Made by a program: the position numbers and the translations under genes
Source: Choanephora cucurbitarum
Lineage: Eukaryota; Mucoromycota; Mucoromycetes; Mucorales; Choanephoraceae
DNA: 64,000 bases
NCBI GenBank assembly: GCA_025331435.1
Contig: JAIWNI010000005.1
Span: 310,001 to 374,000 of the forward strand
Direction of reading: 5' to 3'
The notes under the pieces: generated by a model
What the model was told of the DNA's origin: nothing
The model's input: the letters and a program-made list of their open reading frames with translations, nothing else
Databases searched by the model: none
Shown: positions 23,404 to 33,864 of the stretch, one piece after another
Layout of the letters: every line of letters begins with the position of its first letter
Numbering within the stretch: position 1 is the stretch's first letter

Positions 23404-24870
23404 CTAAAATTCATCTGTCTTCTTATTTAGAACAGAAATGGAATGGCCTACCACTAGTACTGCAGGTGCTTTGATAGCATGCTCTTCTACCATCAATGAC
23501 ATCGAGTTCAAGGTACCAAAAATGACACGCTCTTCAGGACAGTTGGCATTCTCAATCCAGCAAGCCGGAACATCTTCTGGATAATGTCTATCTAACAGCA
23601 TGGTTCGTAGCTCGGAAGCTCTGCCAACAGCCATCAATACCACCAGTGTTTGAGTAGGACCAAAGATAGGCAAGTCAGGCATTGACCCTTTTGTACCTCT
23701 TCCGGTAGTGATAATCACTTGATCGGATATGCCACGGAAAGTCACAGGAATCATAGCAGCCATAGGAGCTGAAAAAGCACTGGAGATACCAGCAACCAAT
23801 TCTGGCTCAAAACCGCGTTCACGGAACCAAAGGATTTCCTCACCACCTCGACCAAACAAAAGAGGATCACCAATTTTAAGTCGCACAACCTGAAGACCCT
23901 TGTTCAACCCTTCTAGGCACCATTCCATCAACTCTTCTTGTGCTTCGTCTGATTTGCCTGTCACTTTACGTGCTACTCTAAGCTCTCCCTGAACGAGATC
24001 TAGGATCTGACTGGGAATCAGACGATCACTTACGACTAAGTCTGCCTCTTGTAAAAGTCGCTTAGCTTTAACTGTAATCAATTCGGGGTCACCGGGTCCT
24101 CCACCAATTAAAGTGATACGCGGAGGTTGTTTGTGATCAAAGATGTCGTGCACAGAAGGAATGCCGCCCACAATAAAATATTCTTTCAACTTAGAAAAAA
24201 CTGCTTGCTCTTGTTCGGGCGTTTCAAGTTCGTTCAAGCGTGCCATGCCATCCATACCCCATTTTTCACACAGTTGAATAACCCAAGACATACGCTTGCC
24301 TGAATTCTTCATCTCGGGCTCCCATTTGCGGACCTGAGCACGTAACTTACCCATCTTTTCAATTGTATCACCCATACGTTCTGGTAAAGCTTTAGCAGCA
24401 GCTACACGCACCATGTTGGCCAACTTAGGACCTTTTCCATTTGTGGATACAGCAATTTGAAGAGGGCCATCACGATGTTGTGACATAAAATAAAAGTCGC
24501 ACATAGGAGGCACATCAGCTACATTGACAGGAATTCTTTTTTGGCGACAGAGCTGACCAATACGAAGAGACTCTTCATGGTCATCTAAAGCAGTCAAAAC
24601 CATATCTACATCATCCAAATCTTCATCCTCGAATTTTCTATCCCTCCACTCAACTTCTTCATGATCAATACGATAACGCACTTCATCATTGAGCCCAGAC
24701 TCTGGCGATATGAGAATGATATGTGCGTCTGCGATCTTGAGCGAAACAATACGCTGAGCAGCAACATTTCCACCACCGACAATCAACACTTTCTTGTTAG
24801 CGATCTGATAAGCAAGTACGAGCGATCCGCCACCCTGAATAGGCTCAAACTGTGTGTGTTCTTCTGACAT
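23404..24870 (-). CDS. Siroheme synthase, fused dehydrogenase/ferrochelatase and uroporphyrinogen-III methyltransferase
   Basis: Makes siroheme, the cofactor of sulfite and nitrite reductase, from uroporphyrinogen III. The single exon encodes 488 residues from MSEEHTQFEP; an open frame extends 36 codons further upstream but is hydrophobic and lacks family similarity, so I chose the internal Met. Residues about 15-250 form a Met8/CysG-B Rossmann unit (VLIVGGGNVAAQR, NVADVPPMCDFYF with the expected catalytic Asp, AVSTNGKGP). Residues about 265-480 form the SUMT module (TLIGGGPGDPELITVKA, VSDRLIP, RLKIGDPLLFGRGGEE, VAGISSAFSAP). This is the bacterial CysG order; budding yeast splits these steps between Met1 and Met8. 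It implies assimilatory sulfate and perhaps nitrate use. Confidence 0.93.
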   Translation of the reverse strand: MSEEHTQFEPIQGGGSLVLAYQIANKKVLIVGGGNVAAQRIVSLKIADAHIILISPESGLNDEVRYRIDHEEVEWRDRKFEDEDLDDVDMVLTALDDHEESLRIGQLCRQKRIPVNVADVPPMCDFYFMSQHRDGPLQIAVSTNGKGPKLANMVRVAAAKALPERMGDTIEKMGKLRAQVRKWEPEMKNSGKRMSWVIQLCEKWGMDGMARLNELETPEQEQAVFSKLKEYFIVGGIPSVHDIFDHKQPPRITLIGGGPGDPELITVKAKRLLQEADLVVSDRLIPSQILDLVQGELRVARKVTGKSDEAQEELMEWCLEGLNKGLQVVRLKIGDPLLFGRGGEEILWFRERGFEPELVAGISSAFSAPMAAMIPVTFRGISDQVIITTGRGTKGSMPDLPIFGPTQTLVVLMAVGRASELRTMLLDRHYPEDVPACWIENANCPEERVIFGTLNSMSLMVEEHAIKAPAVLVVGHSISVLNKKTDEF

Positions 24871-26025
24871 GAATATTAGACAAGAATACAAAGAAAAACC
24901 CCAAAAAAAAAGATCACAAAAATTAAGATGAGATCGATATGCGACGTACAGCCTATAGGAAACAGGCATATTTATCAATTTAAAGCCCTATTTGATTTTC
25001 CAAAATCTGCTTGTGAAGTAAGATCTTTGACTTGAAGTGGCTTTCTTAGCTTAGATGATATAGATAGATAGGTTTATCTGTACTATAAAAGTAAGCCCAT
25101 AGTTTGGACGTTTTGCGTTTTCTTCTTGTAGTTCAGTAATTAATGATAATGACTTGATCGAAAGTAACAAGATAAAGGAACAGAAAAATGATAGACAATT
25201 GAATATAGCCATGGACTACTGTAACTACTCTTTCTAAACTGAGGAAGCCGCTTCTTATTGAATTGCTTCACACGCGATTTTTGCGTGCTTTTCATTATTA
25301 TCGCTGCTGCCTCTCCTATGTTAGCTAATATGGACTGGTAGAGGGTCAATTGGTTTGATTATTCAGATTTACGCTTGTCTTCAAGAGACTACTTAAAGGT
25401 ACGTTTTTGAATGAACAGATTGTATATAAATCTAATTTTACAAGTTTTGAGGATTGTTATTTTCAGACATCAAAAAACATCAAACGCTAGATACGCATAG
25501 GAGCGCTTGGACGACTCTCCATCTGCGTTAGCCGATACAAACACAGCTTATATCAATTTATTCTAAAATCATTTAGCAAATGCACAATCAATTGCGCTTT
25601 ATTTTATTCGTAATCTCTTAAAAGAGGAAGACAAAACTGTATACAACAAGCAATTCCTTGGTACAAAATTACCTGATAATGATATTGACTAGTAAATCTC
25701 TTCATTGCATCAGTTTTTTTTTTAGAAAAGATAATGCTATAGACATATCCAGATAGTTTGCAATCTTGTTTCAAACCACAATATGCAATTGCTAACAGGC
25801 AAGTAAGCTAACAAAAAAATACAGAGGTAGGTAAGTTATGTTTTTCTATATGAAACATGTAACACATATTTTGGCAAACTTTCTTTCCAATTATTATATA
25901 TAGAGAAGAATATGCATGTTATTCTTTATTTCGAAATTATAATAGGTGTAGAGTTTTGAGTTTAAAGATGTTGCTGTATGATTCCCAATATTATTTGGAG
26001 TAGGAGATATTAAGATTTGAGGAAA
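24871..26025. other. Intergenic gap, no gene recognised
   Basis: AT-rich sequence between two minus-strand genes. The frame at about 25140-25349 (minus) is short and without a recognisable domain. Nothing repetitive or structured stands out to the eye. Confidence 0.45.
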
Positions 26026-26577
26026 TTAGAAAATGAGCAACCCAGTACCTGCCAGGGCTAAAAGCAAAATAGAACCATATTGGACTTGGTTAATCTCTGC
26101 AGATGAAGCTTCCTTTGTTGCAGAAACAGAAGAGCTGTTTGTAGCAGTAGAGGATGCATTTGAAACAGTGCATGTGTCGTTTTTATGTTGACTATACCAT
26201 GAACATGCACCAGAAAACTCGTTGTTGAACAGGGTAGGGTCATCAGGACAATTCACCATGCACATTCCAGCTTTAGTCATGAAGGCCAGATACTCTGGAG
26301 TTCCCTTATTACACATAACAGACAAAGACTTGATGAAGAGAGGCGAATCAGGGTCCATTGTCCAGCCAGATAGGTAAGCACTGCCAGCTTGCTATCCGAT
26401 CGAAAGAGAAAAAAACTAATGAGTGAATTGTAAAGGCAGGAAGGGTCTACTTACTGTATTACAGTTCGTAAAGCAAGAGCCTGAACCAGTCACATTGTAG
26501 GAAGGATTGCATCCTGTTGCAGAGGCAGACACCGTGGCAACAGAAGCAACAAGTAACAAAGCCAATGTGAAGTACAT
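26026..26577 (-). CDS. Small secreted cysteine-containing protein, probable GPI anchor
   Basis: Two exons (26455-26577 and 26026-26391, intron 26392-26454) give 162 residues. A classical signal peptide opens the protein (MYFTLALLLVASVATVSASA). A compact region with eight or so Cys follows (GCNPSYN, SCFTNCNT, VMCNKG, GMCMVNCPDD, GACSWY, DTCTV). A Ser/Thr/Ala-rich stalk then leads to a C-terminal hydrophobic stretch (GSILLLALAGTGLLIF) that reaches the stop, the layout of a GPI-anchored cell-wall or plasma-membrane protein. I do not recognise a named family. It is likely exposed on the cell surface. The start is fixed by the signal peptide. Confidence 0.8.
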
Positions 26578-27346
26578 GTTTAGATCAGAAAAAGTTTTTC
26601 AAAAGAAAAGAAACTGGCCAAATGGATCAAGCTTTATTTAAGTATTTTTTGTGCAATTCAGACCCCAATCCACTTCTGCGTTACTTCATCAAAAGCCTTC
26701 TTGCAATCATTAGAAATAGCTTTAATCGGAATAAGCATTTTGCATTGTGCTACAAAATCAGCTTAATAAATATACCCAGGGCCCTATAAGGTCTTCGGGA
26801 ATTTTTCCGCGCTTTCTAGTAGCTATAATTATAGATGGGAATCAGTTTTCTGCAATATTTTAACTAAAACGCCGTGTCACAAAAGACTTATCAGATCTTT
26901 CTATTGAAACACAATTGTTTTTAGTAAGAAGAGTTATCAGATTGAAAATTTTATACAGCTGCTATCGACCTGACTTCAGCTTCTGAATTAGTCTTTGGGA
27001 TCTATGCTAAAATGAAACAATGTAACACGATTGCGCCTACATTGTCATGAACCATCAAAGAGTTTTCACAGCAATTGTTATGAGTTCTCTGACAGATACT
27101 GTAAGTGAGGTACAAAAAATCAAAGTCAGCTTACATGTCTACTCCATCTGATAAGCACTCTTATGTGAAACAATAGAAAAGCTTGTGATTTAGATCTGTC
27201 AGAAAAAGTAAAAACAAACGTTATTGTGTGTTACAATGCTGTTTTCTGATTTTCCAAGTAGAACCTCCTTTTTTTTTCCTCCTTTTTATTTTCAGCTATA
27301 CCTAAAGCCTATCTGTTTGTTTGCTCTTTTACGAATACGAACGATT
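26578..27346. other. Divergent intergenic region between the GPI protein and the MFS transporter
   Basis: Head-to-head 5' flanks. An AAGCTTTATTTAAG stretch lies about 60 bp upstream of the GPI protein start. The transporter's leader is pyrimidine-rich just before its ATG. No further gene was recognised. Confidence 0.45.
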
Positions 27347-28804
27347 ATGAATCTTAACAAAGAAAACACTTTTAACGAGAAGGCTGAAACAGGAACATTA
27401 GGCGAATCCATTCCAGCGTTTTCAGGGTCTGAACGTTCCCATACAAGCATAAAGCCTTCCAGGAAATTCTTATGTTTGATTCCCTTAAATCCTGATGTTC
27501 ATCCGCTTCAATTCCTAGCTTTTATTATATCTGTCTTTGTTTCTTTGAGCCTGATCGTGTATATTTCTGGTACTCAAAGTCAAATTATAACCGGTGTCCT
27601 ATCGATAACTACAAACACAGGCGACATAACTGGATCTTTAACCCTGTATGGAGAAATAGTTGCTCTAGTTGCAGTGATTGTCTGGTCAATGGTATCTGAT
27701 ATTATCGAACGTCGTGGTGTCATGAGTATATCCATTCTTATTATGGGCATGGTAATCGTTTGCTATCCTCATGTGAACAGCCTGTATCCCAGCATGCTCA
27801 TCTTGAAGCTCATGTTCTCAATTGGTTCTGCTGGTTCGACTGCAATGATGATGGCCATGGTGATGGAAATAACACATGGCAAAGGTGGTTTGGTTTCTGG
27901 TTGTGTCGGGCTTTCATCTGGTTTAGGTGCTATCATGGCTGCTTTGCTGTTTTTCATGGTACCTGCTACTTTGAGCGTAAGATATCCCGGTCCCAATCAT
28001 GGAATTACTTATTCTCATAGCGCCATTGGTGGAACAGCCATGGTAGTTGCCATCTTACTTTATTTCTCTCTCCCAAAAGATTCTTACAAGCGCCCAAAAA
28101 TCAATCATTTTAAAGCATGGCTTAATAAGCTGTACCAGGGCATAAAGGCAGCTAAAGAGCCTCGTATCGCCTTGGGTTATACCTCAAGTTTCTTTGCTCG
28201 TGCTGATGAAGTAATCATTTCTAATTTCATATCCCTATGGATAACACAGTATTACATTGATAATGCAAGATGCAAAGCCGGAGAAACTTGTTTGTATTCT
28301 CTTGCTTCTTCTTCGTCTCTAACAGGCTATGCTCAACTGGTGGCACTTTGTTCGACAGGCTTCTTTGGTCCAGCAAGTGAATACATTCCCAAAGAATTAG
28401 CTGTATTTGTTGCCGGAGTTGTAGGTGCTTGTGGCTGCCTTCCGTTTGCATTTTCTCCAGACCCGACTACTAAACTGGCTTTGGGTTTTGTTATTCTGTT
28501 GTCCTGCGGTCAATATGGTATGATCATTTCAGGCATGGCTATGTGCACAGGTGATTATATCAATCAGGAACACAATGCTGCGATTTCGGCTACATACTCT
28601 TTTATTGGCGCCGTTGGGATTATTATCATATCAAAAATTGGTGGCGTTCTGTTTGATGTATGGATGAAAGGAGCTCCATTCCTGCTTTTAGGTATTGGCC
28701 ATTGTCTTATTGCTGTTATGTCCATCTTGGTTTACATACATCGCTTATATGCAGCCTACAAGAAAAAGAAATCCGATAGCTTACAATCAAGTGATAGATG
28801 CTGA
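27347..28804 (+). CDS. Major facilitator superfamily transporter, substrate unknown
   Basis: A single-exon integral membrane protein of 485 residues starting at MNLNKENTF. The open frame continues 41 codons upstream, but that part is an unlikely hydrophobic extension over the T-rich leader. After a hydrophilic N-terminal tail of about 60 residues there are some 11-12 hydrophobic segments in two halves. MFS-like features are the loop WSMVSDIIERRGVMS between TM2 and TM3 (the D..GRR region) and the glycine-rich helices GCVGLSSGLGAIMAALLFF. A central cytosolic loop (KDSYKRPKINHFKAW) separates the halves, and the C-terminus is charged. I cannot assign a substrate. Confidence 0.85.
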   Translation: MNLNKENTFNEKAETGTLGESIPAFSGSERSHTSIKPSRKFLCLIPLNPDVHPLQFLAFIISVFVSLSLIVYISGTQSQIITGVLSITTNTGDITGSLTLYGEIVALVAVIVWSMVSDIIERRGVMSISILIMGMVIVCYPHVNSLYPSMLILKLMFSIGSAGSTAMMMAMVMEITHGKGGLVSGCVGLSSGLGAIMAALLFFMVPATLSVRYPGPNHGITYSHSAIGGTAMVVAILLYFSLPKDSYKRPKINHFKAWLNKLYQGIKAAKEPRIALGYTSSFFARADEVIISNFISLWITQYYIDNARCKAGETCLYSLASSSSLTGYAQLVALCSTGFFGPASEYIPKELAVFVAGVVGACGCLPFAFSPDPTTKLALGFVILLSCGQYGMIISGMAMCTGDYINQEHNAAISATYSFIGAVGIIIISKIGGVLFDVWMKGAPFLLLGIGHCLIAVMSILVYIHRLYAAYKKKKSDSLQSSDRC

Positions 28805-28979
28805 GACAAGAGGTATTAAAAGCAATCTTGATATCTTTTTATCTAATCAGATTTGATGACTACACATCCAATGCAATAAAAAATGCTCAACTTATTTCAC
28901 TTAAATTCTTTTCAACCAATTGTTAGCATTTCTTCAATCTCTCTTAAAATTTCAGAGTCAAACTTATACTAATACAACA

Positions 28980-29312
28980 GGTTGCATTATAGGTATCACA
29001 AACAAAGTCATCACGTCCCATTTTCCTACGCCCAAGAAGTTGCTTTGCATGGGGGGTATATAGCGGAAGAAATTGCTAAGAATTTGAATCTGCCAAGTTT
29101 TTATCAGGAACAGACGTATCAAACCTTCGGGGAAGAATGACGTACACAGAGAGCAAAGAAGATCATAAAAAACGTGAAGACAAATGCTCAACTTTGACAA
29201 AAGATACAGAGGTTGTTTCAAGTTATAATGGATTTCAAGGATATAACTCTCAAGAAATAGCAGTCAACAACAAAAGCGCCAATAACTACCTTGAATATCT
29301 TAAGACTTGAGC
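28980..29312 (+). pseudogene. Possible decayed coding stretch, family unknown
   Basis: One frame reads a protein-like run ending in YAQEVALHGGYIAEEIAKNL and FYQEQTYQTFGEE before a stop near 29140. A second frame is then open from an ATG at about 29139 and is hydrophilic (TESKEDHKKREDK) for 57 codons. Switching frames with coding-like composition suggests a broken gene, but I recognise no family and this could be chance. No promoter or splice sites tie the pieces together. Confidence 0.2.
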
Positions 29313-29999
29313 TGACAAGTGTGCTAGTTGTTTGGCTAATAAACATGCTCATTTTGGATGCTTAATTGCGTGAAGAGCACAGACAGGATGATGTACGTTA
29401 AAAGAAAAAGATATATCGCAATGAATAGATTTGGTTGTGTCGTTCGAGCATATTGGTAGCTCTGTAATCAGCTGGAAGACTAAATGAAGAAAGTAGGAAG
29501 TGCTTGAGAAACAGAAGATAGACCTCTTGATATTGACAACTAGCAGCTGGTTCCTTTGTTGGGAAGAGTCCCAAGAGCAAATCTAATTCCCGTTTATCTT
29601 AAATTGTTCCCTTGAGTTGATGGCATCAAAAAACGAGAGCATTTTGCAATAAAACAAATCTCTAATGGCTTGCATACATACTACAGTAAATCTTGATGGA
29701 AAGCTCATTTATGTCAGCAAAACTCATCCAAGGCGGTATATAGGTGAAGCAAGCTCGAACTTTGACTTACCAATTTCATAAGCAAAAAACCTGCCCTGTA
29801 CTATTCCCTCTTGGCAGGCTTTTTTGTCCTGATTTAAGCTTCAACTTTGTGAATGTCATAATCACTGTCATAACATGCACGAATTGAAAACCTTCGTGAA
29901 AAATATTATTCTCACATTCAATGTAGCAAAGGAGGAGCACTTGTAGAAAAAATCCTTTTATCAGTGTCAAATGATGCAAAGGAAATGCCAATCGCCTAT

Positions 30000-30113
30000 T
30001 CACCGGTTAACCCAGAGGGGAGTAAGTTCATTTTCTCCCGTCATTTCTTCCCGAGGGAGCGAGTTGAAGGGAGTAAAATGTCGATTTACTCCCCCCTCTG
30101 AGTTAATCGGTGA
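30000..30113. mobile_element. 114-bp near-perfect foldback (hairpin) element
   Basis: The two halves are imperfect inverted copies: TCACCGGTTAACCCAGAGGG at the left end pairs with the complement of the right end (CCTCTGAGTTAATCGGTGA), and the complementarity continues inward through GAGTAA and CATTTTCTCCC, leaving only a short loop. It is far more GC-rich than its surroundings. I see no clear target-site duplication. It may be a tiny MITE or foldback element; a structured RNA is an alternative. Confidence 0.6.
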
Positions 30114-31082
30114 TTGTGTCAAAAAGATGTTTTAATCAAGACAACGCTATGGCATTTGGCAATATATCTACCATAGCTTTGATAAAGATACAAGTCGCAA
30201 GTAAGTCTATTTGAGCACTTTGTATCTTCATTTTGTGCCAAAACGATTGAGAGGTACAAGAGACAAATGAAATGCTGTTGACGCTCACTTCAAGAAGTTG
30301 TTTAGCTCAACCAATGTTACAAAAAAAAAGAAACTTTGCTATTATCGCATTCACTTTTCGTATTATTGGAGTACAGTGATAGAAATGTTGAAAACTTGAA
30401 ACGGAGAGTTGTAAAGAGCTTGCTTTTATAAACTGGTTGGAAAGTCGAATCATGGAAAAGAAACACTGGTAAGATTATAATGATTTTCATTTCTAAAAAG
30501 GCAAATCAGTGTCATTGACTGGTCTTCCCTGATACCAATATGTGAGTGAGCCTTGTAGGGAGATTCGTTTAAGAAAGTGGCTACAAACATACTTGTGTAA
30601 TTACTGTTAGTTACCTGATAAGTATCTGGGTTTGTATGGAACTAGCTAAACTAGCCTCTTTGTTTTTTGTTAAACAAAAAGTTCTGTCTTACCCTGTATT
30701 GTTATGTAGCCTTAAGTTCTAAATACATGTTATTCATCTTTATCAATCTATCTTACTATGTATCATTTTCCATCTTAAGATCCTTTTTTCTTTGTTCTGC
30801 CTATCTCTATCAAGTATCTTACTCGTTCTCTTAACCCATTGTCTGCAACCCTCCATCTCAATGTTTGCTAACTGTATGCATTTGTATCTTTTCTTAGAAA
30901 GCGGCAAGAGTATACATTGATTAGTATCACTAACTTTGTAAAAAAAAAAAAAAGAAAAGCCCTAACAATTTGAGCTTATCACTGTCTTTCTTAATACAGC
31001 ATGAATCAGTAATGCATCGGAGTCTATCGAAAATGATTACTTTACCTTTTACTTTTTTTTTTTGCTTCTGGTCATCAGAACT

Positions 31083-31631
31083 ATGAACTATCCTTTCGAA
31101 ACGACCGAGATCTTGTCGATCAAATGGACTCTTGACCAAAGCTCATTAGACTTGTTAGATTTAGATGAGTCGATTGATCGTCTTCCAAGTCTACGTTCGC
31201 TCCATCTCTGCATCCATCAACTTATTGGCTCAAACGCGCATCTGTATTCATCAGAGCCAAATGATAGGATAGAATGTTTGACCTTGTCCGTCAACTGGCT
31301 GACCGATGTGCTCTTGAATTATATTGTACTCAAATTTCCAAATCTCAGGCATTTTGAGCTTATTCAGAACAGAACTAGCTCAGACAGGGTGTCTTCAGTA
31401 GGAAGAGTCTCTGTACAACGCTTCGCCTCTTATTTAACACAAATGGATTTCTTTCATATTGTGTTGATCGAGAAAGCCAATAGAGGAGATCTGTTGTATT
31501 TGTTTGATGATGTCTTGTGTGATGATGCTATCTGTCGTCAATCAAACTCTGGAGCCACACTCTATATCGATAGTCCTACTTATCCAAATCAAATTCAACC
31601 AGCATGCTTAATAAATGGAGAGTTCATTTAA
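31083..31631 (+). CDS. F-box/LRR-like protein fragment
   Basis: An open frame of 182 residues from MNYPFETTEI. It has leucine-rich patches spaced like LRRs of Mucoralean F-box proteins (LDLLDLDESIDRLPSLRSLH, IECLTLSVNWL, FPNLRHFEL). No F-box is present, and the sequence upstream of the ATG is a T-rich tract preceded by stops. So this is either the C-terminal exon of a longer gene whose earlier exons I could not join, or a 5'-truncated copy. Family assignment is by pattern only. Confidence 0.4.
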   Translation: MNYPFETTEILSIKWTLDQSSLDLLDLDESIDRLPSLRSLHLCIHQLIGSNAHLYSSEPNDRIECLTLSVNWLTDVLLNYIVLKFPNLRHFELIQNRTSSDRVSSVGRVSVQRFASYLTQMDFFHIVLIEKANRGDLLYLFDDVLCDDAICRQSNSGATLYIDSPTYPNQIQPACLINGEFI

Positions 31632-31714
31632 AACACTTGTATAATACAAAAAAAAAAGATAAATAATCTATATATACACACACACACAACAAGAAACAAG
31701 AGGCTTGCTTTCCT

Positions 31715-33687
31715 TTATGTTTGGTGATAAGCTCTCTTTTTGCCTCTTATTGAAGGTTCATCTATAAGGGAGGGGTAAAATAGGCTATAAGTCAAATGGG
31801 TTCAACAAGCCTTCAGTCTGTATTTACCGTATTCTTTTGTCGAAGAGACTGTAGACATGAAGGTACTCCATTTATGATCGATTTCCTTATGAAGATCCTT
31901 ATGAAAATCTATCATAGAAGCAATTGACTCTTGGTGCTTCTTTTCAATCGTCTCTATCTCTAGTCTAAGCTGAGCCTCTTTTTCCTCAGCCAATCGAATC
32001 AACTGTTGTTCTCTTGATCTAAACCTGTCTTCTAATGCTCGATAATCTGCTTCATACTGCCTTAGTTTTGTGTCCTTTTGTTCATTTTCAAGCCTTAATG
32101 ACTTGATATCTGCCTTGTTCTGTTGTAACAGTTCCTCTGTCTCAGCCAGCTTTTGATTGATCTCCTGTACTTGATATCTGGCTTCCATCTTGGCTTGTGT
32201 GGCTGTTCTTTTTTCAGCTTCATTTTGCTTTTGTAGTTCCTGTACCTGTTCTTTGAGCTCAGCCAGTTTGTTGATCTGATCATCGTACTGCTTCTTGGTC
32301 TGAAAGACACCATTTTTCTCGTAATTATTGCGAAGTTCATCCTGAAGCTGTCGAATGGTCTCTGTCAAGCTGGCCAGATGCACCTCTCGACTCAAGGGCA
32401 TGTTGCTCTCAGGACGATTGCAGATACCTTTTGCGTGACTTGCATAGTCTAGTGTACTTCGAATCTCTTCTTGACTCTGTTGCCCGGGTGCTACTGTCGC
32501 AATGATGCATGTCTTTGTTCGCCCTCCCAATGAATCCTTCAGCAATCGAGTCAGTTTACTTTCGCGATAGGGTATATGTTGTGTTTGATCGACAAGGCAG
32601 TTGATGACTCGTCCTAGTGTCAGTAAACTACGATTGATGTTGGCTGCCTCTCGAGCACGAATATGTTCTGAACCAGATGTCCTGCTGTTCTCTGAACCAG
32701 CCAGATCTACCAGGTTAAGTTTACCGGTCAAAATCATCTCTTCCCCCGTTGTTCTTTTGAATGTCTGATTGACAGTGATGGTGAATATACAATGGGATCG
32801 ACTGTTTCTCTATTAGCTGTTGAATCCTAATTGTGTATGTGTTCTGTTACCTTGATTTCTCATTACAGTTGGTGGCTGCTGTCATTCGTTTCTTGACGCC
32901 TCTTTTCATGATCTCTAATCCATTCGCAGCCGATGTGATAGGATGATCCTTGACGCCCTTCACAATCACACTGCTTCCATTGTCTAATATCTTCACTTCA
33001 GTAGAATCATTCTCGGCACTCAAAAGATCACGTAATTCTTCATTGTAGAGTTCAAGCATGGACACTGTCACATAAGCTTCTCTGTTGTCCAGCATACGAA
33101 ATAGATTGTAGATAGTGCGAGGAATGACACCTGCATTGGATGCTGCAGTTGTCTTGTCTGTTTGGCCTAAATCACCTTCCATTGTATATGTCTTGCCGGT
33201 ACCTGTTTGACCATATGCAAATATAGTACAGCTATACCTGTTTATCAAGAGTGTGAGTCTATGTCTCTTTTCAAGATCAAACGTACCCTTTCAATACATC
33301 TTCTAGAATAGGTTCAGCTACATTCTGATAGACTTCTTGTTGAGATGCTTCTTCTTTAAATACGCGATCAAACGTATAGGCAATCTTGTTGGTTGTCAAC
33401 ATCACCTGTGCCTTGTGTTCTGTATCTATATGTTCTAGTACAGTAGATGCAGTAGGATGAGGTGGTCCCTTACAACGAAGGACAACTTGAATGTTGGTCT
33501 CCTTTTCAACAGACACAGTCGTCACAGGCGATGGTTTCTTTTTAGGTAGATTCTGTCTTTTAATAGGTCTCATGCGGATAGATGAATTACTGTTCATAGA
33601 TGAGCGCATAGTAGTCGTTCTCTGTTGGGCTGGTGGACAGTCAGGGATGACCAGCCTCTTGATTCTTTTAGGAGGATGCTGGTTCAT
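31715..33687 (-). CDS. Kinesin-5 (BimC/Eg5-type) motor with short stalk
   Basis: A plus-end-directed spindle motor by family. Exons 33287-33687, 32851-33237, 31828-32801 and 31715-31761 give 602 residues. If the last intron is not used, the frame stops at 31802 (595 residues). Motor domain about 58-420: YSCTIFAYGQTGTGKTYTME (P-loop), SSRSHCIFT (switch I, restored across an intron), NLVDLAGSEN (switch II), and HIPYRESKLTRLLKDSLGG. The neck region RQLQDELRNNYEKNGVF is typical of kinesin-5 and gives the class. Only about 150 residues of coiled coil follow, whereas fungal kinesin-5 proteins usually exceed 1000 residues and have a bipolar assembly domain and a C-terminal BimC box. It is divergent from the F-box/WD40 gene across 177 bp. 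Confidence 0.88.
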
Positions 33688-33814
33688 TGAGACCTATCTT
33701 ATAACAGAAAGAACAAATTTTTATTTTATTTTAATTTCAGGGCATGTAAAGTCACGTGCTCTTGTCTTGTCTTTGAATTCATGCAATCTATCATTACGTA
33801 ATCCATCGCTAAGG

Positions 33815-33822
33815 TATAAAAA
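33815..33822 (+). promoter_or_regulatory. TATA-like element between kinesin-5 and the F-box/WD40 gene
   Basis: TATAAAAA lies 43 bp before the F-box/WD40 start codon, within a 177-bp divergent promoter shared with kinesin-5, and is followed by a T/C-rich leader. A CACGTG hexamer lies about 60 bp further upstream (near 33754). Function is inferred from motif and position. Confidence 0.4.
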
Positions 33823-33864
33823 ACTATTTTTTTTCTTCTTTTTCTTCTTTCTTTACCTTACACT

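Larger units (their letters stand above)
28805..31082. other. Long gene-poor interval with relics and a foldback element
   Basis: No confident gene in about 2.3 kb. It contains a possible decayed coding stretch (about 28980-29320) and the 114-bp hairpin element, both listed separately. The final 300 bases are pyrimidine-rich with poly-A and poly-T tracts and may contain the leader or lost upstream exons of the F-box/LRR-like fragment that follows. Confidence 0.45.

Noticed and set aside
29784..29825. AAAAAACCTGCC...GGCAGGCTTTTTT inverted repeat resembling a bacterial intrinsic terminator
   Set aside because: Isolated short palindrome in a fungal intergenic region. No bacterial gene is nearby, so I treat it as chance.
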